Shown here: in pieces, positions 26,149 to 34,115 of the stretch
How positions within the stretch are numbered: the stretch's first letter is position 1
Layout of the letters: each line of letters begins with the position of its first letter
Assembly (NCBI RefSeq): GCF_016654115.1
Contig: NZ_JAEQAZ010000024.1
Location: forward strand, 1 to 64,000
Direction: 5' to 3'
DNA length: 64,000 nucleotides
DNA from: Streptomyces sp. MBT53
GTDB taxonomy: Bacteria > Actinomycetota > Actinomycetes > Streptomycetales > Streptomycetaceae
Notes under the pieces: generated by a model
Seen by the model: the letters and a program-made list of their open reading frames with translations, nothing else
Told to the model about the DNA's origin: nothing
The model's database searches: none
Translations under genes and position numbers: made by a program

Positions 26149-26256
26149 TCACGCCGTGTGGATGCTCCAGTCGCTCCAACTGGCGCTGATGCAGAAGGCG
26201 GCGGTCTCGGTCTCCGTGTCGGTGTCCAGGGTCTGCAAGGCGAGGATCTGGGTCAT
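26149..26256 (-). CDS. Class III lanthipeptide precursor LanA4
   Basis: This is a 35-residue peptide with ATG 26256 and an AGGAGA ribosome site. The leader is very short: MTQILALQTLDTDTETET, with ILALQ as the LanKC recognition motif almost at the N-terminus. The core is AAFCISASWSDWSIHTA, with one Cys followed by Ile-Ser and several Ser/Thr plus two Trp. It resembles LanA5 in the leader (ILALQxLDT). It sits 59 nt downstream of LanKC3, an unusual place because precursors normally precede the synthetase, and is followed by a terminator. Probably co-transcribed with LanKC3. Confidence 0.82.
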   Translation of the reverse strand: MTQILALQTLDTDTETETAAFCISASWSDWSIHTA

Positions 26257-26271
26257 CAGGGGTCTCCTGTC

Positions 26272-26295
26272 CGATGGGTTCGATGGGTTCGATGG
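26272..26295. repeat. 9-bp tandem repeat between LanKC3 and LanA4
   Basis: CGATGGGTT occurs twice in tandem, followed by a partial third copy (CGATGG), in the 59-nt spacer before LanA4. It may affect LanA4 translation or be a slippage product. Confidence 0.5.
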
Positions 26296-26315
26296 TGAAG
26301 AGAGGGTCGTACGGA

Positions 26316-28931
26316 CTACCCACCCGGCGGACGACACCTGGTCGGTCCGGCGGGCGCTGTGGATCCGGCGGCGGGGCCCAGGGTGAACACCTCGTCACCC
26401 GGGCCGCGCAGGACCCGGCGGAGTGCCAGCAGCACCCCGGCCGCGCCGCTCGACAGATCGGCACTGAACCGCTGTGCCCCCGACCCGAGGAAGCGGACCC
26501 CCCGGGTGTACGGCACGGCGTACTTGAGCAGACCGGTGGCGGCCCGCATCGCGGCCCCGCGAGCGTCGGCACCGCCGTCGGTGTCGGCCCGGTCGGCGAG
26601 GAACCAGGCCAGACCGGCGAGCCCCTGATACAGCCCGGCCTCGTTCGTCCAGCACGACACGGATGTCCCCGCCGCCACCAACGGAAGGGCCGCCGCGAGG
26701 CGTTCGTCGGCGCAGGAGGCCGCGTACCGGGTGAGAACCGTACCCACGCCGGCCGCTCCGACGGCGAGATAGGGCATGGCTCGTTTCAGGACCGCGTTGT
26801 CGGCGAAGGACAGGGTGCCGTCGTCCATGGGGATCGCACGGTCCAACTCCTCGTGCAGGAGCCGCAGTCCGGCCGCACGGTAGCGGTCCTCGCCGGTCTC
26901 GCCGGCCAAGTGGTGCAGGAAGAGGGCCAGTCCGGAGCGGCCGTGGAACAGTCCGCGGGCATCGTCGCCGCCGAGCGCGGGCACGAGGTCCGAGATGGCG
27001 AGGAGGGCGTCCCCTGCGGCGGCGGCCCGCTCCAGATGCCGCTCGTCGGCGGTTCGCCGGTGCAGGGCGAGCCAGGTCAGGCCGACGCCGGCCCGGCCGC
27101 CCGCCAGGGTGGCGCAGGACGCGGTGAGAGGGTGGCCGTCGGCGTGCCGGGCGAGGTCGACCGCTTCGTCCAACCGGCCGAGCGAGGCCAGGACGCGGGC
27201 GATCCCCGCGGTGCCCGCGTCGAGTCCCGGGGGCAGTTCGTCACGACGGGTCAGTGCGTCGTGACGCAGCCGCTTCTCGACCGCCTCCGGGACGGGCGCT
27301 TCGGCCTGGTGCAGGGCGTGCACCACGCCCGCGGTGCCGTACGCCACGCACACGGTGTTGGCGCGGAACGCCTGCGGTGAGGGCGGGAAGACCCAGTCCG
27401 GCCGGCCGGGGTCGGCACTCTCCAGCAGCCCCGCCACCACGTCGTCGGCGAGCCGGGCGAGACAGCCCTGCGGATCCGCCGCCACCTCGGCCGGAGAGAA
27501 CGGTGCCGGGCACGTCGCGCTGTCTGTGGGGTAGTTGGATACGGCCCGCGCCCACAGGTCGGCCGGGGGCGCGGCATCCGCCAGATCGTGCCGGAGCAAC
27601 GTGAGCCCGGCGGGGGCCAGTTCGGCCGTCTCGTGGAAGGGCGCGAGAAAGGCGAGGGCGAGCGCGGCCGTGCCGTACCGGTCCGTCAGCAGCGGGTCGT
27701 CACTCGCTTCCCGCAGCGTGGCGGGTGGCGTGAAGCCCTTGGTGCCCATGGGTGCCGGAGGCCCGTCCAGCGCCGAGACCGCCTCGAAGTCGACGAGCCG
27801 GGCCGTGCCCGATGGCGTGACGACGACATTGCCGAGACTGACGTCCCCGAACCGGTGCCCCAGGGCGTGCAGTTGGTCCAGGGCCGCGTCCACGTCCCCC
27901 AGGAGTCCGCGGCACACCGCGAAGAAATCCGCGCAGCCGGCCGCCGTACGGCCGTGCCGCATGAGCGGGGACGTACGGCTCAGCCAGGTGCGCAGGGAAT
28001 CCCCCTCGACGTACTCGGTGACGAGGAAGTCGTGCTCCCACTCGGTGAAGTGCTCCAGCGGCTGCGGGCAGACGCCGGGAGCCGCCGCGTGCACGGCGGT
28101 CAGGACCTCGTACTCGTGCCGCAGCCGTTCCTGCGCGCTGGTGCCGTCCCAGATGAGGCCGTTGTGGGCACGCGCCTCCTTGATGAACACACGGCGGCCG
28201 GTGCGGGTGTCCCGCCCCTGGTACGTCCCTCCGGCGTTGCTCGGCTGCAACGCGGCGAGGATCTCGTAGTCCCGGATGAGGATCGCTCCCGCGTGCGGCA
28301 CGGGCTCCTCCGCGACGAAAGGGTCGGTGATCCCGGTGGGCAGCACGAAGAACGGCCGCCGCTCGTCCGGCACATCACGCCCCGAGGCGTCCCGGACCAG
28401 CCCCTGCCGGGTGCCGTCCGGCAGCAGCTCGCTCCGGGTGCCGAACGCCCCGTAGCGGTAGTGGACGGTCTTCGAGTCGCCGAAGCGGCGGTCCGAGAGG
28501 ATGTAGGGTCCGTCCTCGTCGCGCAGCGCGTCGGAGAGCAGACCGAGCAGCCGTCGCGCGGTGTCGGTGTCGGGCGGGTAGATCGCGCAGAACTTGCCCG
28601 CCTGGGCGCGGTGGGCGTGCTTGTGGTGCACGACGAGGAAGAAGGTCCGGGCGGACAGGTGCTTGAACGGCACGCCTTCCGCGAAGCAGACCCGCGCCAC
28701 CCGGTCGAGGACCTGCTGGGCCCGGTCGAGGCGCGCCGACACATGGATCTTCCAGCCCTGTTCGGGACGGCGGGCGTCCGGCCGGCTCCACACCGTCCAG
28801 ACGTCCTGCCGTACATGCCGCCAGCCGGGGGCCGGACGGCTCGGGGTGAAGCGCGGGCCGGTGTCGGCCGTCGTCGCGAGCGGAGCGTAGTACTCCGCGT
28901 CCGCGAAGGTCTCCGTGAAGGCGTCGAGCAC
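26316..28931 (-). CDS. Class III lanthionine synthetase LanKC3 (divergent subtype)
   Basis: This is an 871-residue LanKC starting at GTG 28931. The lyase region has KFCAIYPPDTDTA and GPYILSDRRFGDSKTVHYRY. The kinase region has LQPSNAGGTYQGRDTRTGR, RRVFIKEARAH, HRFGDVSLGNVVV and ARLVDFEAVSAL. The cyclase-like part has LAGGRAGVGLTWLALH, GLFHGRSGLALF, GLYQGLAGLAW and SGAAGVLLALRRV. Zinc ligands are absent, so it is class III. It differs clearly from LanKC1 and LanKC2 and pairs with precursors that have the ILALQ leader. It is flanked by LanA5 upstream (37-nt gap) and LanA4 downstream. Confidence 0.92.
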   Translation of the reverse strand: MLDAFTETFADAEYYAPLATTADTGPRFTPSRPAPGWRHVRQDVWTVWSRPDARRPEQGWKIHVSARLDRAQQVLDRVARVCFAEGVPFKHLSARTFFLVVHHKHAHRAQAGKFCAIYPPDTDTARRLLGLLSDALRDEDGPYILSDRRFGDSKTVHYRYGAFGTRSELLPDGTRQGLVRDASGRDVPDERRPFFVLPTGITDPFVAEEPVPHAGAILIRDYEILAALQPSNAGGTYQGRDTRTGRRVFIKEARAHNGLIWDGTSAQERLRHEYEVLTAVHAAAPGVCPQPLEHFTEWEHDFLVTEYVEGDSLRTWLSRTSPLMRHGRTAAGCADFFAVCRGLLGDVDAALDQLHALGHRFGDVSLGNVVVTPSGTARLVDFEAVSALDGPPAPMGTKGFTPPATLREASDDPLLTDRYGTAALALAFLAPFHETAELAPAGLTLLRHDLADAAPPADLWARAVSNYPTDSATCPAPFSPAEVAADPQGCLARLADDVVAGLLESADPGRPDWVFPPSPQAFRANTVCVAYGTAGVVHALHQAEAPVPEAVEKRLRHDALTRRDELPPGLDAGTAGIARVLASLGRLDEAVDLARHADGHPLTASCATLAGGRAGVGLTWLALHRRTADERHLERAAAAGDALLAISDLVPALGGDDARGLFHGRSGLALFLHHLAGETGEDRYRAAGLRLLHEELDRAIPMDDGTLSFADNAVLKRAMPYLAVGAAGVGTVLTRYAASCADERLAAALPLVAAGTSVSCWTNEAGLYQGLAGLAWFLADRADTDGGADARGAAMRAATGLLKYAVPYTRGVRFLGSGAQRFSADLSSGAAGVLLALRRVLRGPGDEVFTLGPAAGSTAPAGPTRCRPPGG

Positions 28932-28968
28932 GGGATCTCTCCTCAGGGCCTGTGGCGGGAGCCGAGGG

Positions 28969-29100
28969 TCACAGGGTGCGGACGGTGATCGTGCTCCCGG
29001 AGACGCTGAAGCAGGGGAACGCGCCGGCCTCCTGCTCCGTGTCCAGTTCCTGAAGGGCGAGAATCCGGGCCATCTCGGCCGGCTGGTGTGCCTCGGTCAT
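28969..29100 (-). CDS. Class III lanthipeptide precursor LanA5
   Basis: This is a 43-residue peptide from ATG 29100; ATG at 29073 (MARILALQ) is an alternative start that would align exactly with LanA4. The leader motif is ILALQELDTE and the core is AFPCFSVSGSTITVRTL, with a single Cys at residue 30 and six Ser/Thr after it. The only Thr before the Cys is Thr21, inside the leader motif. If a thioether forms, it must therefore use a residue on the C-terminal side of the Cys. It is the first gene of the LanA5-LanKC3-LanA4 unit, with a CATACCG-type promoter upstream. Confidence 0.83.
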   Translation of the reverse strand: MTEAHQPAEMARILALQELDTEQEAGAFPCFSVSGSTITVRTL

Positions 29101-29182
29101 CTGAATCACCTGTGCCTTCCCTGGTGTTGTCGCGTGACGGGTCGGCAGGGCGGGCGGCGCCGGATCCTGTCGGCCGGGGTCG

Positions 29183-29225
29183 ACGGTAGGAAATCCCGGT
29201 TCAGAGTTCTGCTGCGACCGGTATG
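29183..29225 (-). promoter_or_regulatory. Candidate promoter of LanA5 (CATACCG box plus TACCGT)
   Basis: On the minus strand CATACCG (29225-29219) is followed after exactly 30 nt by TACCGT (29188-29183). The geometry is the same as before LanA1, although the two operons carry different LanKC types. Confidence 0.4.
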
Positions 29226-29411
29226 CGACGGGTACTTCCGCCGGTCGGGAAGCGCGCCCGGGGCCCGAGCGCCCGCGTCCATGGAGATGGTGTACGGGTT
29301 CGACCTGATCCGGGGTCCGGGGGTTTGCTCCGGCGTCGGGATGGTGCCCGCATAGACGAACGGCCACCGGCTGATCTTCGAAGTGCCGAAGCCTCGAAGG
29401 AGATCAGCACG

Positions 29412-29910
29412 ATGACCGCACCTGACAGTGTGCCCCTGCACGTCCTCGCGGAAGGTCAGCGCAGAACACGTCAACTACCGCAACGGCTGTCGCCCGCGCG
29501 AGTGGGACAGCAGGGCCGGGACCGTCGAACCGGCCGTCCCCGAGCTCAGGTCCGGCAGTTATTTCCCTAACTGGCTGCCGGAGCGACGCCGACGGGCCGA
29601 GCAGGCTCTGATTTCGGTGGTCGTCACCGCATACCTGCTGGGCGTGAGCACCCGCAGGGTCGAGAAGCCCGCCGAGTCCTCGGGATGACCCAGCTGTCGA
29701 AGTCCCAGGTGAGCGCGATGGCCAAGCACCTGGACGAACCTGACGCAGAGGGTCGGCGAGGGCGGCCGCATCATCAACGTCCACGCGCTGATCACAGTCG
29801 GCGTCAATGCCGACGGGCACCGGGAGACCCTTGACCTGGACGTCGCCCCCGCCGAAGACGAAGCCGGCCCCGAGCCCGCCATCACCGCCTCCGCGGACGA
29901 GCACGTGTGA
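29412..29910 (+). pseudogene. IS256-family (mutator-type) transposase remnant
   Basis: From ATG 29412 the frame gives VPLHVLAEGQ. It then needs a frame change to EHVNYRNGCRPREW, RSGSYFPNWLPERRRRAEQA and LISVVVTAYLLGVSTRRVEK. A further change gives TQLSKSQVSAMAKHLDE, and after a deletion GGRIINVHALITVGVNADGH. These are familiar blocks of IS256-type transposases up to the region before the second catalytic Asp. Several frameshifts, an internal deletion and loss of the C-terminal half make it inactive. It marks the right-hand edge of the lanthipeptide island and suggests insertion or rearrangement there. Confidence 0.8.
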
Positions 29911-30142
29911 CGGTGTGTGGCCACGCCCATCGATATCAGCACCCCGCGGCCTCTCCTCAAGATCATTCACGATAGAGCGGCAAGAGCCCTGAACGTCCTC
30001 ATGGCCGTCACTCAAGACGGCACGCTCGCCGGTTCCCGTTGTCGCGGCCGGCAAGCCGCGCGGCCACTTGGTGCTCGGAGCGCGCGCTCGTCGCCGGAGT
30101 GCTGCTCGTCGCGTAGCCCCGCTGTGCACCCGGGAATGAGAA

Positions 30143-30183
30143 ACGGCGTGGCCGGACACCGTACGGATGTCCGGCCACGCCGT
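30143..30183. terminator. Perfect 16-bp inverted repeat (terminator) after the alpha/beta hydrolase
   Basis: Arms 30143-30158 and 30168-30183 are perfect reverse complements with a 9-nt loop, 12 nt beyond the stop of the hydrolase at 30195. It ends the long leftward operon. The 230 bp to its left hold no gene I can support. Confidence 0.75.
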
Positions 30184-30194
30184 CCCGCGCCGGG

Positions 30195-30911
30195 TCAGCT
30201 CGTCGCGCGCACCGCGTCACGGATCAGGTCGGCGACCTCCTTGGGCCGGGAGACCGCCACGGCGTGCGAGGCGCCTTCGAGTTCGACGACGGTGGCCCCG
30301 GCCCGCTTCGCTCCGAAGCGTTCGACCTCGGGGTTGATCGCCTCGTCCGCTCCGGCGACGAGCGCCCAGGCCGGCTTCGTCCTCCACGCGGCTGCGGCGG
30401 CGGTCTCCTCGAACGCCGCGGCGGCCAGGGGGCGTTGGGCCGCCGCGAGGACCTTGGTGACGTCCTCGGGCACGTCGGCGGCGAACACCGACGGGAAGGC
30501 GTCCTCGGCGATGGTGACCTCGACGCCCGGGTCGCCGCCGGGGAGCGGATATGTCCACTGCTTGAGGTTGCTGACGAGCGGCGAGAGCGGGAAGCGCCCC
30601 TGCAACTCGCCGAGGCTCTCGCCCTCTTCGAGGACGTAGGCCGCCACGTAGACCAGACCGACCACGTTGTCCGTGGTGCCGGCCACGGTGATCAGCGCAC
30701 CGCCGTAGGAGTGGCCGACGAGGACGACCGGCCCGTCGATCTGGGACGCCACGGACGCGATGTACGCGGCGTCCGACGCCAGGCCGCGCAAAGGGTTCGA
30801 CGGCGCGAGCACGGGGATGCCGTGGCTCTGCAGCTCCGCGATGACACCGGACCAGCTGCCGGCGTCCGCGAAGGCACCGTGCACGAGGAGGACGGTGGGA
30901 GTGGTGGACAT
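30195..30911 (-). CDS. Alpha/beta-hydrolase
   Basis: This is a 238-residue hydrolase with ATG 30911. The N-terminal strand and oxyanion region is VLLVHGAFADAGSWSGVI, the nucleophile elbow is VLVGHSYGGALI (Ser), and the catalytic His is probably in LEGASHAVAVSRP. The full-length fold is compact with no cap insertion. This resembles the esterase/salicylate-ester hydrolase-like group with the HGAFxDAxSW pattern. It follows the HSL-family esterase by 22 nt at the end of the leftward operon. The substrate is unknown; signal peptide absent, so cytoplasmic. Confidence 0.88.
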   Translation of the reverse strand: MSTTPTVLLVHGAFADAGSWSGVIAELQSHGIPVLAPSNPLRGLASDAAYIASVASQIDGPVVLVGHSYGGALITVAGTTDNVVGLVYVAAYVLEEGESLGELQGRFPLSPLVSNLKQWTYPLPGGDPGVEVTIAEDAFPSVFAADVPEDVTKVLAAAQRPLAAAAFEETAAAAAWRTKPAWALVAGADEAINPEVERFGAKRAGATVVELEGASHAVAVSRPKEVADLIRDAVRATS

Positions 30912-30933
30912 GGGGGGCTCTCTTTCCGGTGTC

Positions 30934-31905
30934 TCAGTGGCCATGAAGGGCGGTGCGCAGTGTGTCGACGGCCAGCTTGATCGCGGCTTCGGCGGCGTGG
31001 GTCTCGCGCAGGGCGTTGAGCATCACGAAGTCGTGGATGATGCCCTGGAAGCGGACCGCGGTGACGGGCACGCCGGCTTGGCGGAGCTTGTTGGCGTAGG
31101 CCTCGCCCTCGTCGCGCAGGACGTCGGCCTCGCCGGTGATGACCAACGCCGGAGGCAGGCCGGTGAGTTGCTCGGTCGTGGCGCGCAGCGGGGACGCGGT
31201 GATCCGGGCGCGCTCGGTCTCGTCGGTCGTGTACTGGTCCCAGAACCACTGCATGCCGTCACGGCGCAGGAAGTAGCCTTCCGCGAACTGGTGGTAGGAG
31301 GCGGTGTCGAAGCTCGCGTCGGTCACCGGGTAGAACAACACCTGCTGGACCAGGGGGACATCGCCGCGTTCCTTGGCCATCAGGGTGAGCGCGGCGGTCA
31401 TGTTGCCGCCCACGGAGTCGCCGACCACGGCGATGCGGGTCGGGTCGAGGTCCTTGGCGGCGCCCTGCTGGACGACCCACTGGGCGACGGTGTAGTTCTG
31501 CTCGACGGCGACCGGGTAGCGGGCCTCGGGGGAGAGGTCGTACTCCGGGAAGACCACCGCGGCGTTCGCGCCCACGGCGAGTTCGCGCACCAGCCGGTCG
31601 TGGGTGTGGGCGTTGCCGAAGACCCAGCCCGCACCGTGGATGTAGACGATCACCGGCAGGGGCCCGGAGGCACCCTCGGGCTTCACGATCCGGGCCCGGA
31701 CGCTGCCCGTCGGGCCGCCGGAGACGGTGATCCACTCTTCGTCGACGGCGGGCTTCGCGATTTCGCCGGACTGGACCTCGTCGACGGCCTTGCGGCCCTC
31801 GGCGGGCGTCAGGTCGAAGAGGTAGGGCGGGTTGGCGGTGGCCTCCGCGAAGGCGGCTGCCGCCGGCTCCAGCACCGGCTGGACCGGTTCGACGGCGTCG
31901 GACAT
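30934..31905 (-). CDS. HSL-family alpha/beta-hydrolase (esterase/lipase)
   Basis: This 323-residue esterase starts at ATG 31905 with GAGGAG upstream. The oxyanion motif is VIVYIHGAGWVFGN, a variant of HGGG. The nucleophile elbow is VVGDSVGGNMTAA, the catalytic Asp probably lies in ITGEADVLRDEGEAY and the His in GIIHDFVMLNALRET. These mark a hormone-sensitive-lipase-type carboxylesterase. It is paralogous to the hydrolase at 34115-35104, which shares LPPALxITxEADVxRDEGExY. It lies 219 bp after the AraC gene at 32125, so it may have its own promoter under AraC control. Confidence 0.9.
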   Translation of the reverse strand: MSDAVEPVQPVLEPAAAAFAEATANPPYLFDLTPAEGRKAVDEVQSGEIAKPAVDEEWITVSGGPTGSVRARIVKPEGASGPLPVIVYIHGAGWVFGNAHTHDRLVRELAVGANAAVVFPEYDLSPEARYPVAVEQNYTVAQWVVQQGAAKDLDPTRIAVVGDSVGGNMTAALTLMAKERGDVPLVQQVLFYPVTDASFDTASYHQFAEGYFLRRDGMQWFWDQYTTDETERARITASPLRATTEQLTGLPPALVITGEADVLRDEGEAYANKLRQAGVPVTAVRFQGIIHDFVMLNALRETHAAEAAIKLAVDTLRTALHGH

Positions 31906-32124
31906 GTGCTTCTCCTCGGTTTCGGATGAGATCTGTGGCGACCTCGGTCAGGACGTTAGAACGGTTGGATCGGCGGACCTTGCGCGTCAGCGCACCGGTG
32001 CCGGTCAGGAAGTGCACAGGAACTGACCTGGCAGCGCATCTGAGGGGGAGGTGGCGCGCTGTCGGACGCGAACTGCCGCGGAATTCACGGCGGTTCGCGT
32101 CCGCGGGACGCCGTCGAAACCCCG

Positions 32125-33069
32125 TCAGTCGTCCGGCCGCTGTGCGCGGTACTGCGCCGGGGGCATGCCGTACGCCTTGCGGAAGGCGTGGCTGAAGTGG
32201 GTGGGGCTGACGAACCCCCACCGGGCGGCCACGGCGGCGATGGTCCGGTCGGCCGCGGTGGGACGGGCGAGTTCGGCTCTGCACGACTCGAGCCGGCGCC
32301 GGCGTATCCAGCCGCCGACCGTGGTGTCGTGCTCGTGGAAGAGCTTGTGCAGATAGCGCAGGGAGACACCATGTGCGTCGGCGAGGGCCTGGGGGGAGAG
32401 CTCGGGCTCACTGAGGCGGGTCTCGATGGTGGCCTTGACCCGGTCGAACAGCGTGGCCTCCTGTGCACCGGGCGGTTCCGTGGGGGCCAGCCGGTCCGCG
32501 GCCAAGGTGGCGAGGAGGTCGGCGACGGCGCGGGCGAGCTCCTCGCGGGCGGCCGGTGCGACCGTGCCGATCTCCTGAGCCAGGCCGGACAGGAGCGGGA
32601 GCAGGAACGCGGCCGGCCCCTCGGGCGCGTTGCCGATGACCTTCGCCGTGACCCGGCGTATCTCCGCCTCGCCCAGCCTCAGCGACGGGCGCGGAACCAT
32701 CAGGACCCGCGCTCGCTGACGCTCCGGCAGGACGAGAGTGAACGGTCGGCTCGCGTCGTAGAAGGCCAGGACTCCGGGGTACAGGTCTGCCGAGCGGCCG
32801 TCCTGTGACAGCCGGGCCCGGCCGTCGAGTTGCAGACGGGCGAACATGTGGTCGCGGCCGTCGGTCGCCGCTGCCCGTGGGGTCCGGACCACCCGCACGG
32901 GGTCGGACTCCTCGGTCGCGACCTGGAGCGTGCCCAGTCGCAGCACCTGGAGGGAGCCCCGCCAGGACTCCGGGTCCGAAGGAGCGACCAGGTCGAGATC
33001 GCCGTAGGCCGCCGACAGAGCCCGCTTGCACGACCACAGCCCGTCCACGGTGGTCAAGCGGCCCGGCAC
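32125..33069 (-). CDS. AraC-family regulator (AraC-like ligand-binding domain type), copy 1
   Basis: This is about 314 residues from GTG 33069, which has GAGGAGG 5 nt upstream and overlaps the preceding AraC gene by 16 nt. The N-terminal ligand-binding domain (LQVLRLGTLQVATEESDPVR) is followed by two AraC HTH segments: LSPQALADAHGVSLRYLHKL and IAAVAARWGFVSPTHFSHAF. It is similar along its length to the adjacent regulator, so they are a tandem duplication. The first ~40 residues seen in copy 2 are missing or diverged here. Overlap implies co-translation and perhaps heterodimers. Confidence 0.85.
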   Translation of the reverse strand: MPGRLTTVDGLWSCKRALSAAYGDLDLVAPSDPESWRGSLQVLRLGTLQVATEESDPVRVVRTPRAAATDGRDHMFARLQLDGRARLSQDGRSADLYPGVLAFYDASRPFTLVLPERQRARVLMVPRPSLRLGEAEIRRVTAKVIGNAPEGPAAFLLPLLSGLAQEIGTVAPAAREELARAVADLLATLAADRLAPTEPPGAQEATLFDRVKATIETRLSEPELSPQALADAHGVSLRYLHKLFHEHDTTVGGWIRRRRLESCRAELARPTAADRTIAAVAARWGFVSPTHFSHAFRKAYGMPPAQYRAQRPDD

Positions 33070-34115
33070 CGGTCCTCCTCCACGAAGCGCCGGGCCCGCT
33101 CGTCCCGCAGCCAGTCGGTGGGGGAGACGCCGTACTCGCGGCGGAAAGCCCGCGCGAAGTGAGCGGTGCCGCTGAACCCCCAGCGCCGGGCGACGCTGCC
33201 CATGCTCGCGGCGCCGGTCAGTTCCCTGCGGCACTCCTGGAGCCGGAGCCGACGAATCCAGCGGCCGACGGTCGTGCCCTCCTGCTCGAACAGCCGGTGC
33301 AGATACCGCGCCGAGATGCCGTGGGCCCGGGCGATGACCGCGGGGGTGAGGCCGGGCTCCGCCAGGTGCCAGCGGATGAACCTCTGGACGCGCAGCAGGA
33401 GCACCCGGTCGGCGCCGGGCAGTTCGGCCGGTTCCTCGCCCAGTCGCTGCGCCGCGGTCGCGGCCAGCAGGCTCACGGCACTCTCGGCCAGCCGCTCGGC
33501 GACCGGCCCGGAGTAGGACTCGGACGTGTCCGCGAGACGCGACATGAACGGTGAGAGCAGGGCGGCGAGCCCGCCCACCGGACGCAGGGACCGCGCCGTG
33601 ATCCGTCCCAGGGCCGCCTCCGACTGGCCGAGGAGACACCGCGGCACGGCGAAGATCTTCAGCTGGAACCGCTGCGGAAACCGCGTGCGGAATGGACGGA
33701 CGGTCTCGAAGAACGCGAGGTCACCGGGACGGAGTTCCGTGTGACGGCCGTCCTGTTCGACCTGGGCGGTGCCGCTGCTCTGTACGGCGACGAGTACCTG
33801 ACCGCCGTCGCCGCGGGCGACGAAGTGCGGGGCCCGGTGGACCTCTCCCGGATCGCAGTCGACCGTGGTGATCCGGAGTTCGCCCAGTCGGTCCGTACGC
33901 ATCGTGGCGTCGTACGTCCCGCTCTCCGTGGCGATGTCCATCCCCACCAGCGTGGCGAGCACGGCGTCGTGCCAGAACTCCAGACTTTCGCCGGCCGGTA
34001 CGGAACTCGTGGAGAGCACCTGGCCGCGTCGCCTCGTCGTGGGGTCGTTCCCTGTGAAGGAATCGTAGAAGGCTGACATACCCGTCAGCCTGCCTTCGGC
34101 CGGGGGCGGACGCAT
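33054..34115 (-). CDS. AraC-family regulator (AraC-like ligand-binding domain type), copy 2
   Basis: This is up to 353 residues. The ATG at 34115 overlaps the preceding stop as TGATG, which suggests coupling; ATG 34079 (MSAFYDSF) is a plausible shorter start. It has an N-terminal AraC-binding-like domain (ESLEFWHDAVLATLVGMDIA, GQVLVAVQSSGTAQVEQDGR). The C-terminal HTH segments are LTPAVIARAHGISARYLHRL and MGSVARRWGFSGTAHFARAF. Neighbouring esterase genes on both sides suggest that the two AraC proteins control esterase expression in response to an ester or its product. Confidence 0.87.
   Translation of the reverse strand: MRPPPAEGRLTGMSAFYDSFTGNDPTTRRRGQVLSTSSVPAGESLEFWHDAVLATLVGMDIATESGTYDATMRTDRLGELRITTVDCDPGEVHRAPHFVARGDGGQVLVAVQSSGTAQVEQDGRHTELRPGDLAFFETVRPFRTRFPQRFQLKIFAVPRCLLGQSEAALGRITARSLRPVGGLAALLSPFMSRLADTSESYSGPVAERLAESAVSLLAATAAQRLGEEPAELPGADRVLLLRVQRFIRWHLAEPGLTPAVIARAHGISARYLHRLFEQEGTTVGRWIRRLRLQECRRELTGAASMGSVARRWGFSGTAHFARAFRREYGVSPTDWLRDERARRFVEEDRCRAA

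Noticed and set aside
6768-28931. Class IV (LanL) assignment for the synthetases
   Set aside because: None of the three cyclase domains shows the Cys and Cys-His zinc ligands expected in LanL; class III fits.
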